Positions 36,951 to 44,128 of a DNA stretch of 49,971 nt are shown piece by piece (position 1 is the first letter of the stretch; each line of letters opens with the position of its first letter). A program made the translations under genes and the position numbers. The notes under the pieces were generated by a model. The model saw only the letters and a list, made by a program, of their open reading frames with translations. It was not told where the DNA came from and searched no databases. This stretch comes from a virus: IMG/VR virus record IMGVR_UViG_3300049734_000243, positions 1 through 49,971 of that record; one strand, written 5' to 3'.

Positions 36951-36964
36951 TCTCGTATCCTCCC

Positions 36965-37372
36965 CTAAATGAGCCGAGTGAGCCGGACGTCCGTATCGGA
37001 CACCGCTTGCGCGGCGCCGACAGCGTCACCGGTTGTTGCGGCGGTATCGAGTCGGCCCGCCGTCGCACCGAGAAAGAGAATCGCGCCCGGCGTGAGGCTG
37101 CCTGACGCGTAGCGGAACCGCACGCCCGCGCCAATGAGCGTCACGGCTTGTCCTGCGACGGCCGCGCGCGGACAGATGCCGGCGAGTCGCGTCGTTTCGG
37201 TGCCCGCCGCCGTGGCGTTGGTCATGTAGACCTTGCCATCCGACGCCTTGATGTAGCAGGTGGCCATGAGCAGGAGGTTCTCCCCCGCGACCAAGTCACC
37301 CGCCAGGTGCGGCGCGTGGGCGGCCGTTCCGGCGTCCACGCCTGCGTCACTAGCGATCGTCACGAGTGCCAT
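36965..37372 (-). CDS. Capsid decoration protein (DUF2190-like)
   Basis: A 135-residue beta-rich protein. It has the DUF2190 pattern (Gly-Glu-Asn-Leu-Leu-Leu, Val-Tyr-Met, Gly-Ile-Cys, Val-Ala-Gly-Gln-Ala-Val-Thr-Leu-Ile, Leu-Thr-Pro-Gly-Ala). Such proteins stud the capsid surface. It lies just upstream of the major capsid gene in the transcript. Confidence 0.75.
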   Translation of the reverse strand: MALVTIASDAGVDAGTAAHAPHLAGDLVAGENLLLMATCYIKASDGKVYMTNATAAGTETTRLAGICPRAAVAGQAVTLIGAGVRFRYASGSLTPGAILFLGATAGRLDTAATTGDAVGAAQAVSDTDVRLTRLI

Positions 37373-37458
37373 TGCGGCAATCCCTTCGGAAAAAGGTTTC
37401 TCGGTTTTCCCAGGGGTGACGACCGCTCGGCGCCGGGGCGCCTAACGAACCGCGCCCC

Positions 37459-38211
37459 TCAGATCCCGGCGAACGCCGGGCTACTGCGCTTCTGGTCTAC
37501 GATCTCGTTGAACGTCTTCATGCCCGGCGAGCCGGTCACGCCGCCGCCCGGTCCGCTCCGCACGCCCGCGCCGCCGTCCGCGTTCGACATCAGGAACGTG
37601 GCCGGGATGTAGGGACGGAAATCCTTCACGAGCGCGGCGACCTTCGCGTCGAGCGTGTCGCCGTCGTACTCCGTCTCCTCGCCGATCTGCTTGACGGCGA
37701 GCGATCCGTCGGGCTTCGGCACGAAGTGCGGCCGGAGCTTGCCGGCGGCGATGAGCTCCGCGTACTCGCGGTCGGCCCGCACGCCCTGCTCGTTCGGCGT
37801 GATGAGGAGCGCCACGGCCTTGTCGATGCCGATCTGCACGACCGCGTCGTTGAACCGCCTGTGCGCGTCATCGCGCTCCGTCTCCGCCTTCCGGAGCTTC
37901 GACTCCCACTTCTTGCGCGTCGATTCCTCGATCGTCGCGGCGTCCGGCGTCTTGGCGCGGAAGTCCGCCATCTCCTGCTCTTTCGCCTCGAGCGCCTCGG
38001 TGAGCTCCTTCACCTGCGCCTCGAGCTTCTTCACTTCGCCGCCGGCCTCGCTCGTTCCCTGGCTCTTGCCGATGTTGATGAGACTCACGGCCACCTCGCC
38101 GGCGCGAGCGCGCAACGCCTTGGCGAATTCCTTCGCCTTGGCCTTGTCGTCCCCGACGTACTCGTTGATGGCTGCGATGATCTCGGCTGCGTCCATGTGG
38201 TCGGCGGGCAT
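37459..38211 (-). CDS. Capsid scaffolding protein
   Basis: A 250-residue protein with a strongly helical, charged centre (about 40-130: repeated Lys/Glu heptads, Val-Lys-Lys-Leu-Glu-Ala-Gln-Val) and a Gly/Pro-rich C-terminus. Helical coil scaffold before capsid genes is the usual order. ATG at 38209-38211 has a GAGGA site eight bases upstream. No clear protease domain is seen, so it may be released without cleavage, or cleaved by an unrecognised protease. Confidence 0.75.
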   Translation of the reverse strand: MPADHMDAAEIIAAINEYVGDDKAKAKEFAKALRARAGEVAVSLINIGKSQGTSEAGGEVKKLEAQVKELTEALEAKEQEMADFRAKTPDAATIEESTRKKWESKLRKAETERDDAHRRFNDAVVQIGIDKAVALLITPNEQGVRADREYAELIAAGKLRPHFVPKPDGSLAVKQIGEETEYDGDTLDAKVAALVKDFRPYIPATFLMSNADGGAGVRSGPGGGVTGSPGMKTFNEIVDQKRSSPAFAGI

Positions 38212-38303
38212 AGCGGTGTCCTCAGCGGGTAAATGGTTCGCGGTGACCCGAATCACCGAGGCGGCTGGGTCGTGCGCGGTCAGCCGAAACCGAAGCAAAC
38301 AAA

Positions 38304-38337
38304 GACGGCAGGGACCCGTGATGGGATCTCTGCCGTC
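38304..38337 (-). terminator. Intrinsic terminator between minor head and scaffold genes
   Basis: The minus strand forms an 11-bp stem plus three G-C pairs with a bulged A and a five-base loop. Arms at 38304-38317 and 38323-38337 carry the mirrored GACGGCAG/CTGCCGTC. The sequence TTTGTTTGCTT follows. This could reduce expression of upstream packaging genes relative to capsid. The rest of the 203-base gap (38212-38414) holds a second small CGGTGA/TCACCG hairpin and no gene. Confidence 0.7.
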
Positions 38338-38414
38338 ATGAAACCGACGTGAATTGTCGGGGCCGCGGCCCCGTGCGCGTTAGTCTATGGCGTCGTGGTC
38401 CGGCTGCGCAAGTC

Positions 38415-39047
38415 TCACGCAGCGATCTCCCCGGTCTCGGAGTTCCGGTAGCGGATCTGGCACTTGCAGTTCGTGACGCACAATCGGCCGCCGATCGGGA
38501 TGAGAGAACCCACCGGCACCCATCCCCGCGTCGTCTGCTCGACACAACTTCCCTGCCCCTCGCAGTGCTCCGCTGGCGCGAGCAGGTTCGATTCCTCGTC
38601 GTACCCGCGGTCCCGCATCTCGCGCTGTCGCGTCGCCTCGTAGGATCCGCGTCCCGCCTGGGCGTAGAGTTTCGTGCGCGTCACGAGCGTACCATCCAGG
38701 CGCTGCCGGCCGTTGCTGATCTGGTCCGCGAACCGGCGCAGGTACGCGTACTGCCGTTTGACCTGTGCGCCGACCCGGCCGAGGTCCCTGGGTGTGAGCT
38801 GTGCGCGCCCACCTTTGGCCGCCATCGCCGAGTAGAGGTGGATGGCTTTGATTTCCTGCCGCATCCGGCGCTCCCACTCGCCGAGCGGCAGCGCGCGCGA
38901 CCGCAGCTGCTCCGTCAGCACGGATACGGCACGCGTGTGGTCGGCAAGGGTGCGGTCGATCATCGACCGGACGCGCTGGGAGGACAGAAACCGCCCATTC
39001 GGGCCCCGGAATCGACCCGCCGAATCCGACCAGCGGAAGTCAGGCAT
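38415..39047 (-). CDS. Mu-F-like minor head protein
   Basis: A 210-residue protein. The N-terminus has Ser-Ala-Gly-Arg-Phe-Arg then a helical middle, and the C-terminal region has the Mu gpF-type tail with Cys-x-Gly-x-Gly-Ser-Cys and a Cys-Lys-Cys pair. Such proteins are packaged in small number with the portal. It overlaps the small gene downstream as ATGCCTGA. Confidence 0.7.
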   Translation of the reverse strand: MPDFRWSDSAGRFRGPNGRFLSSQRVRSMIDRTLADHTRAVSVLTEQLRSRALPLGEWERRMRQEIKAIHLYSAMAAKGGRAQLTPRDLGRVGAQVKRQYAYLRRFADQISNGRQRLDGTLVTRTKLYAQAGRGSYEATRQREMRDRGYDEESNLLAPAEHCEGQGSCVEQTTRGWVPVGSLIPIGGRLCVTNCKCQIRYRNSETGEIAA

Positions 39048-39228
39048 CCGGTTCGGGCTTCGCCTCGAGCAGTCCTTTCGCGTCCGGCGGCGCGTGCTGG
39101 TTGAACGACGCGACGGCGGCGTCGATGTCTGCGAGTGTGATTTCGGCCTCGGCGTCGAGCTCGGCGTCCGTCGGGCGCCGGCGCTGCAGCATCGGGTCGT
39201 TAGGTGGATTGTTCGGTGGGTTCGTCAT
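39040..39228 (-). CDS. Small Pro-rich protein of unknown function
   Basis: A 62-residue protein with an Asn/Pro-rich start and an acidic helix (Glu-Ala-Glu-Ile-Thr-Leu-Ala-Asp-Ile-Asp). It overlaps the 88-residue gene by 29 bases. No family recognised. Confidence 0.55.
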   Translation of the reverse strand: MTNPPNNPPNDPMLQRRRPTDAELDAEAEITLADIDAAVASFNQHAPPDAKGLLEAKPEPDA

Positions 39229-39466
39229 CGAGGGAATACCAGTCGGGGCCCGCCGGCGCGCAGTTGAACGGCGCCACGTCGTCGTGGAACAGCCCGCCCG
39301 GCCGGCGCGAGTGGGAATAGCGCACGACGTTCGGCTGGCGCTCGGTCACGGGCTGGCCACACTTCGCGCAGGCCCCGCTCCGGCGCTCCACGCCGTGCTC
39401 GTCGATGCGGATGTCGTACGTGCCGCGTTCCATGAGCGGCCAATTTACGACGTCGATTAGGCGCAT
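39200..39466 (-). CDS. Small CxxC protein of unknown function
   Basis: An 88-residue protein with Ala-Cys-Ala-Lys-Cys-Gly near residue 33 and a later Cys, a likely single zinc knuckle. ATG at 39464-39466 overlaps the stop of the next upstream gene by ten bases. No family recognised. Confidence 0.6.
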   Translation of the reverse strand: MRLIDVVNWPLMERGTYDIRIDEHGVERRSGACAKCGQPVTERQPNVVRYSHSRRPGGLFHDDVAPFNCAPAGPDWYSLDDEPTEQST

Positions 39467-39642
39467 GGATAGCCGGTGTCGACGTCGCACATATAGTGAC
39501 AGCACGGGCATTGCAGCCGCCGGCAGCCCACCGGGTGCGTCGCGACCCATGCCTTGCCGCAGATATCGCACTCCATGCGGGTGTTCGTCCACACGGGTTC
39601 GTTCGGGTCTGGCTCTGTGTCGTGCTCGCGCTCGAGACTCAT
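39457..39642 (-). CDS. Small zinc-ribbon protein
   Basis: A 61-residue protein. It has Glu-Cys-Asp-Ile-Cys-Gly, then Gly-Cys-Arg-Arg-Leu, Cys-Pro-Cys-Cys-His, and a final Cys; several cysteines fit a zinc ribbon. It overlaps the repeat-protein gene as ATGA. Function unknown. Confidence 0.6.
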   Translation of the reverse strand: MSLEREHDTEPDPNEPVWTNTRMECDICGKAWVATHPVGCRRLQCPCCHYMCDVDTGYPCA

Positions 39643-41240
39643 GGCTCGGACAACGCCTCTGCGAGTGCCAGGGTTAACGCGATGACATCGTCGCGTGTGT
39701 AGATCAGGTCCGACTGCGCCGGTGTTTCCGCGATGCGCTCGATGAGTTGTGCCGCTGCCTCGGCCGGCGTCGCGGCTTCGATCGTGATGACGGGTTCGGG
39801 CGGAACGACGGGCGCAAGTGCCGCTGCCGTCGGCGGCTCCGGTTCCTCCGGCGGCCCGACGATTTCGACAACTTCTGGTTCCTCGACGACTTCCGCTTCG
39901 AGGGCTTCCGGTTCGACAGCTTCTAGCTCGGCGGCTTCCTCTGCTTCATGGCGCTCGGCGGCTTTCGCTTCCAACGCCTCGAGCACGTCGAGCAGCTCCA
40001 GCGCTTCGACGACGCGTAGCGTTTCTTCCGTCGTCGGCCCCGGGAGTTCCGGCTCGGGTTCCGATTCCGAGATGAGTGCCTCGCGTGCCGCTTCGGCTTC
40101 GGCGATCGCGCCGCGTTCCGCCTCAGGTTCCTCGGCGATCTCGAGTGCACGCCCACGAATCTCTCGGCGCGTGATCGGAGCTTCGGGCTCGGGTTCTGCT
40201 TCTTCCCGTGCTTCGGCTTCGATCTCGGCGACTTCGACTTCTTCTTCCTCTTCGTCCCGCTCGCGCTCTTCTTCTTGTTCTCGACCGATGCGTCGCTCGA
40301 CGACGATGGCAGCGATGCCGGCGAGCGTCGTTCCCGCCCCGCCTGCGCCTTCCTGAATCGCATGGAGGAACGCGTCGGCACCCGTGAGCACATAGGCCCC
40401 CGGATCGGCCGCGAGCACGTAGCCCGTAGGTCCGGTCGTGTGGTCTAGCGCAGCATCGGCGCCGGCAACGGTGTATACGCCGAACACCGCCAGCATCGCC
40501 CGCGTCGCGAGCACTGACGCGCTCGCGCCCGTGAGTGCATACGCACCACTGAGTCCGGCCAGGATGCGCGTCGCAATCGTCGCCGCCTCCATGCCGGTTG
40601 TCGTGTACGTTCCGGCGGCGGCATCGAGGACGTATTCGCCGAAGATGGTGTGAATCAGCGCGGCATCGGCGCCTGTGATCGTGTAGGCGCCAGGCGCACC
40701 AACGACGAGCCGACTCCAGAGGAGCGCCGCATCGGCACCGCTTACCGCGTAACCGCCTGCCGTCGCAACGAGGATACGGCTCCGGAGCAACGCCGCCGCC
40801 GCGCCATTGATCGTGTATGCGCCGGCCGTTCCGATCACGACGCGACCGGCCAGTGTCGTTGCGGCAGCGCCGCTCAGTGTATAGGCGCCCGGCGCACCGA
40901 CCAGGAACCGGGAGCGGAGCAGCGTGGCCAGCGCACCACTGAGCGTGTATGCGCCCGGCGCGCCCGTGATGACGCGCGTTGTGCTGACCGTCGCGGCGGC
41001 GCCCGCAAGCGTATAGGCGCCAGGATCGCCGGCGATGATGCGGCCTTTCGAGAGCGCCGCGTCAATGCCGGTGAGGGCGTATGATCCCGGCGCGCCACTG
41101 ATGACGCGCGTCGCAACCAGCGATGCAGGCGCGCCGCTTACCGCATAGGCGCCCGGCTCGGCGTGGATGCTGTAGTGTTGCGGTCCCGGCGGCGGATATC
41201 GCCGGAATGGAACCGGGAACGCACGGCCGAACCGCGCCAT
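39639..41240 (-). CDS. Structural repeat protein: tandem Gly-Ala-Tyr-Thr repeats plus Glu-rich tail
   Basis: A 533-residue protein. From about residue 28 to 300 there are about a dozen repeats of 22-23 residues, each close to Pro-Gly-Ala-Tyr-Thr-Leu-Ser-Gly-Ala-x-Ala with an Arg-x-x-Val/Leu after it. Copies vary (Gly-Ala-Tyr-Ala-Val, Gly-Ser-Tyr-Ala-Leu, Gly-Thr-Tyr-Thr-Thr). Residues 305-470 are Glu/Arg/Ala-rich, probably helical. The end is an amphipathic helix. Similar Gly-x-Tyr/Phe-x-Leu-x-Gly repeats occur in phage virion proteins. It may be a fibre-like head or neck protein; no function is established. Confidence 0.75.
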   Translation of the reverse strand: MARFGRAFPVPFRRYPPPGPQHYSIHAEPGAYAVSGAPASLVATRVISGAPGSYALTGIDAALSKGRIIAGDPGAYTLAGAAATVSTTRVITGAPGAYTLSGALATLLRSRFLVGAPGAYTLSGAAATTLAGRVVIGTAGAYTINGAAAALLRSRILVATAGGYAVSGADAALLWSRLVVGAPGAYTITGADAALIHTIFGEYVLDAAAGTYTTTGMEAATIATRILAGLSGAYALTGASASVLATRAMLAVFGVYTVAGADAALDHTTGPTGYVLAADPGAYVLTGADAFLHAIQEGAGGAGTTLAGIAAIVVERRIGREQEEERERDEEEEEVEVAEIEAEAREEAEPEPEAPITRREIRGRALEIAEEPEAERGAIAEAEAAREALISESEPEPELPGPTTEETLRVVEALELLDVLEALEAKAAERHEAEEAAELEAVEPEALEAEVVEEPEVVEIVGPPEEPEPPTAAALAPVVPPEPVITIEAATPAEAAAQLIERIAETPAQSDLIYTRDDVIALTLALAEALSEP

Positions 41241-41243
41241 GGT

Positions 41244-41720
41244 CTAGACTTCAAACTCCATGTAGCCGTCTGCGTTCGGCGTGCCGGTCGACGCCGTGAG
41301 CCGGAGGCCGAGCGCCTCATAGGCCGATGAGCTACTCAGGAGAGACTGGGCCTCGCGGCCTAACGGCGATTGGATCACCAGCGGGCCAGGCCCGGCGAAC
41401 CGCCATGCTTTGAGGCGCGATAACACCGTGGGCTCCGCCGAATACTCGATGCCGGCGGTGACCTGCGCCGGGTTGGTCGCGCCGGCGGCCACAAACCCGC
41501 GAATTTGCGTCGGCGTCGGCGAGCTCCCGACCGTGCCAGCGCCCGCGCCGGTCGACACCACCAGCTCCACGAGGCAGGTCGCCGTCGAATCAATCGAGAC
41601 GCCCAACTCCACAAGCGCGGCAATGTGTTCGGCCGCCCCTGCAATCAACAGGATGGCGGTTTTCGCCGACGTGGAGAGCGCGAACGCATCGAAGTTGACC
41701 ACGTAGCCCTTGGAAGCCAT
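41244..41720 (-). CDS. Structural protein of unknown function
   Basis: A 158-residue beta-rich protein ending Tyr-Met-Glu-Phe-Glu-Val, with a Ser/Thr-rich centre. Surrounding genes are virion genes, so it is probably structural. No named family. Confidence 0.6.
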   Translation of the reverse strand: MASKGYVVNFDAFALSTSAKTAILLIAGAAEHIAALVELGVSIDSTATCLVELVVSTGAGAGTVGSSPTPTQIRGFVAAGATNPAQVTAGIEYSAEPTVLSRLKAWRFAGPGPLVIQSPLGREAQSLLSSSSAYEALGLRLTASTGTPNADGYMEFEV

Positions 41721-41732
41721 AGCTAACTCTCG

Positions 41733-42998
41733 TCAGTAAAGTGCGGACCGTTGGCGGGCCTGCGAGATGATAACAGGCTTCGCGGATGCGGGAACGAATT
41801 CCGTCAACGTCTCCGCGAACACGAGCCACGAGCTATACCCGCTCGCGCCACCGTAGCGCAGCGTGCGGCTCGTGCCCGCGACCGAGTTGTTGACCACTGG
41901 CCGATCCTGATAGATGCGGAACCGGAGTCGCTGGTTCTGCGTGACAGCGAGGCTCGGCCCTGTCAGGTAGTGCAGCGCGGTCGCTGAGTCCGTCGGGCAC
42001 GACGTGTAGCTTTGTGCCCATACAGTGGGGCTAGTGCCATCGTTGTTCACGACCGCGATCTCCAACGTCAGGATGTCATGCGGGCTGGCCCCCACCTGCC
42101 CCTCTAGCCGGGCCGAGGGCTGCGCCAGAACTACCTGCACGACTCCACCTAACGTGGACGCATCGAGCGGCGCCGAGAACCACTCGATGTCCGTTCCACC
42201 AGACGTGCCAGTCCACTGATCACCGGGATACGTGGGCGACGCGACCGTCGTGTGGACCGCCGTCGCCGAGGCCGAGCCATCACTCAGTGCCAGCTTCTTC
42301 GCCGTGATGCTGTTGGGGTTGATGTCGCTCGCGTCGTCTGTGAGATACACCGACGATCCAATCGGATCGCTCGCGATGAACGAGATCGTCTCGGTGAACA
42401 CCACGTTGGAGTCGGCCGTGTTCGCGTTCGAGCCGTTGTACTGGATTGTGCCAGTAAACCCGCTCGCCATGTTCCCGCCGCCGTCGTCGATACCAGCGCA
42501 GAACATGATGCGGTCGCCCTTCTTGCACGCCGTCGACGTGGGCGTCGCAGTCGGGGATTGGCGAGTAAGGCCTGTTCCCACTTCGGAGGCCCCGGTCGCT
42601 TCCGCAATCAGTGTCGCCGCGCCTGTGTGGTCGATTCGGTAGACGGCTCCCTTGAGCGCGATGTTCGCGTTCATGGAGGACTCCGACCCGCACAGGTTGA
42701 ACGTCACCGTGCTGGAGATCGTCACATCAGCGGAAAGCGGTGCGCTGAGCCAGGTATCCGCCGCCCGCTTGCCTGCTGTCGGTCCAGCGACGGTTGAAAC
42801 AGTGACCCCGACGCCAGTTCCGGTCCCGATGTCCGGAGACAGCGTTAGGAGCTGCACCGCAGGAACCTCGTTCACCACATCTGCGCCGAACGTCGGCCGA
42901 CGAGCGGTCGTGCGGAACGACAGGTACTCCCCGATAGACGGGTTGTCGGCCCAGAACGCCGGAGGGTTCGTCGACCGGGCGTAGAGAGTCGTCGCCAT
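41733..42998 (-). CDS. Structural protein of unknown function (beta-rich)
   Basis: A 421-residue beta-rich protein with two related halves: each contains Thr-x-Trp-x-Ser-Ala-Pro-Leu or Trp-Phe-Ser-Ala-Pro-Leu, then Val-Thr-Ile/Val-Val-Gln-Val. The halves look like repeated carbohydrate-binding-module-type beta-sandwiches (about 60-210 and 250-405). It overlaps the upstream gene as TAATG. It may be a head fibre or decoration; unknown. Confidence 0.65.
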   Translation of the reverse strand: MATTLYARSTNPPAFWADNPSIGEYLSFRTTARRPTFGADVVNEVPAVQLLTLSPDIGTGTGVGVTVSTVAGPTAGKRAADTWLSAPLSADVTISSTVTFNLCGSESSMNANIALKGAVYRIDHTGAATLIAEATGASEVGTGLTRQSPTATPTSTACKKGDRIMFCAGIDDGGGNMASGFTGTIQYNGSNANTADSNVVFTETISFIASDPIGSSVYLTDDASDINPNSITAKKLALSDGSASATAVHTTVASPTYPGDQWTGTSGGTDIEWFSAPLDASTLGGVVQVVLAQPSARLEGQVGASPHDILTLEIAVVNNDGTSPTVWAQSYTSCPTDSATALHYLTGPSLAVTQNQRLRFRIYQDRPVVNNSVAGTSRTLRYGGASGYSSWLVFAETLTEFVPASAKPVIISQARQRSALY

Positions 42999-43228
42999 TA
43001 GCTCTTAAACCACCTGTGCCACGGACGCCAACGCTGCTGTCCGACGACGTACCACGGCGGCCATCCGTCCAGTCGAAACAAAACTCGCTTCCACCACGGC
43101 GAGCCGAGCGTGTCGAGCAACTCCTCGCTATGCCGCTCGCGGCGTTCCAGTTCCGCTATCCTCGACTGGAGCGCCGCGATATGCGATTCCGCCTCATCCC
43201 ACGACCTACACTGCGCGTGATCCGCCAC
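42998..43228 (-). CDS. Small coiled-coil protein
   Basis: A 76-residue protein from GTG 43226-43228 with an AAGGTG site. It has an N-terminal coiled coil (Ile-Ala-Ala-Leu-Gln-Ser-Arg-Ile-Ala-Glu-Leu) and a Trp-rich, basic C-terminus that may touch membrane or partner. The longer frame to 43363 lies inside the neighbouring gene. Confidence 0.5.
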   Translation of the reverse strand: MADHAQCRSWDEAESHIAALQSRIAELERRERHSEELLDTLGSPWWKRVLFRLDGWPPWYVVGQQRWRPWHRWFKS

Positions 43229-43236
43229 GACACACC

Positions 43237-43596
43237 TTACTTGCCACCCTGACCCTTCCCGCCGCCCTTCAGCTGCTCGATCGACACTTCGTTGGAGAAC
43301 GGACCCCAGACCCACGAGTCCTGAATCTCCGGTGTCGGGTTCCAGAGATAGCGGATCTTGCACTTGAGGAAATCGCCGTTGACGTTCACGACCGATTTCT
43401 GCTCGCCAAGCTCGCCCGAGGGATCGATGTTCTGCGTTTCTGCAAAACCGTCGCCCTGATGGAAGTATGCGGAGATCAGGGTCGCGTCGGTCGCCGTGTT
43501 CTCGAGGGTGATCTCGATTTGATTCGTTCCCTTCTTGTTGCCGATGTCAACGGCGGACACGAGCGTCGGCGCTGGGTGGGATGCTCCGTTCGTCAT
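43237..43596 (-). CDS. Structural protein of unknown function
   Basis: A 119-residue beta-rich protein with Leu-Val-Ser-Ala-Val-Asp-Ile-Gly and Thr-Asn-Gln-Ile-Glu-Ile-Thr-Leu-Glu-Asn, ending in a Gly/Lys-rich tail. It reads as a small immunoglobulin-like fold. The 100-base gap behind it (43597-43696) has no accepted gene. Confidence 0.55.
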   Translation of the reverse strand: MTNGASHPAPTLVSAVDIGNKKGTNQIEITLENTATDATLISAYFHQGDGFAETQNIDPSGELGEQKSVVNVNGDFLKCKIRYLWNPTPEIQDSWVWGPFSNEVSIEQLKGGGKGQGGK

Positions 43597-43696
43597 GGTC
43601 TGTCCTTTTGTTGCTGGGAGAACTGTCCTGCGGCGATCGAGGTGTTGTCGAAGTCCAGGTCCGCGCCCGATGTGCTGGGGTCGTCCTGGTCCCTCG

Positions 43697-44125
43697 TTAG
43701 GTGAGGGTGAGAATCGTACCCGGGTCCGAGTTGTTCGGCTTCCACGTGAACGTCTCGCCCGATTGCAGCGTGATCGCGGAACCGTAATCCCACCACGCGA
43801 TCAATGGATCGAGCGGCGATGATGGCGTGTCGTTGAAGAGCACGACGTACTGGAACGGCCCGACCGCGCCGGAAGCCGTGATGATGATCTGGTTGCCGGC
43901 GAGCGTGTACGTACCGCCCGACTGCGCCGACGTGGTCACCGTCACGGCCTGGGGCCCCGTGTAGCCGTTGCCCGTCGCGATTTCCGCCAAGTCCGTTTTG
44001 ACGACGTCGGCAGACGCGGATGGCGCCGCGTTGGTCAGGTAAATCTTGAGTGCGTCAGCTCCGAGATTGTGGACCTTTTCGGCCAAGTGCTCGACAAACG
44101 CCTCGAACTTTTGATAGGTCGCCAT
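43697..44125 (-). CDS. Virion protein, conserved phage type
   Basis: A 142-residue protein of a type common in phages: Phe-Val-Glu-x-Leu-Ala-Glu-Lys-Val-His-Asn-Leu-Gly, then Leu-Thr-Asn-x-Ala-Pro, Gly-Asn-Gly-Tyr-Thr, Gly-Pro-Phe-Gln-Tyr-Val-Val-Leu and Trp-Trp-Asp-Tyr-Gly-Ser. The family is abundant in virions but its exact position is not known to me. It lies three bases before the portal gene stop/start region. Strong by pattern. Confidence 0.7.
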   Translation of the reverse strand: MATYQKFEAFVEHLAEKVHNLGADALKIYLTNAAPSASADVVKTDLAEIATGNGYTGPQAVTVTTSAQSGGTYTLAGNQIIITASGAVGPFQYVVLFNDTPSSPLDPLIAWWDYGSAITLQSGETFTWKPNNSDPGTILTLT

Positions 44126-44128
44126 CGG

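Noticed and set aside
38580-38600. AGGTTCGATTCCT resembling a tRNA T-arm
   Set aside because: Only three base pairs form. It lies inside the minor head gene and no tRNA fits around it.
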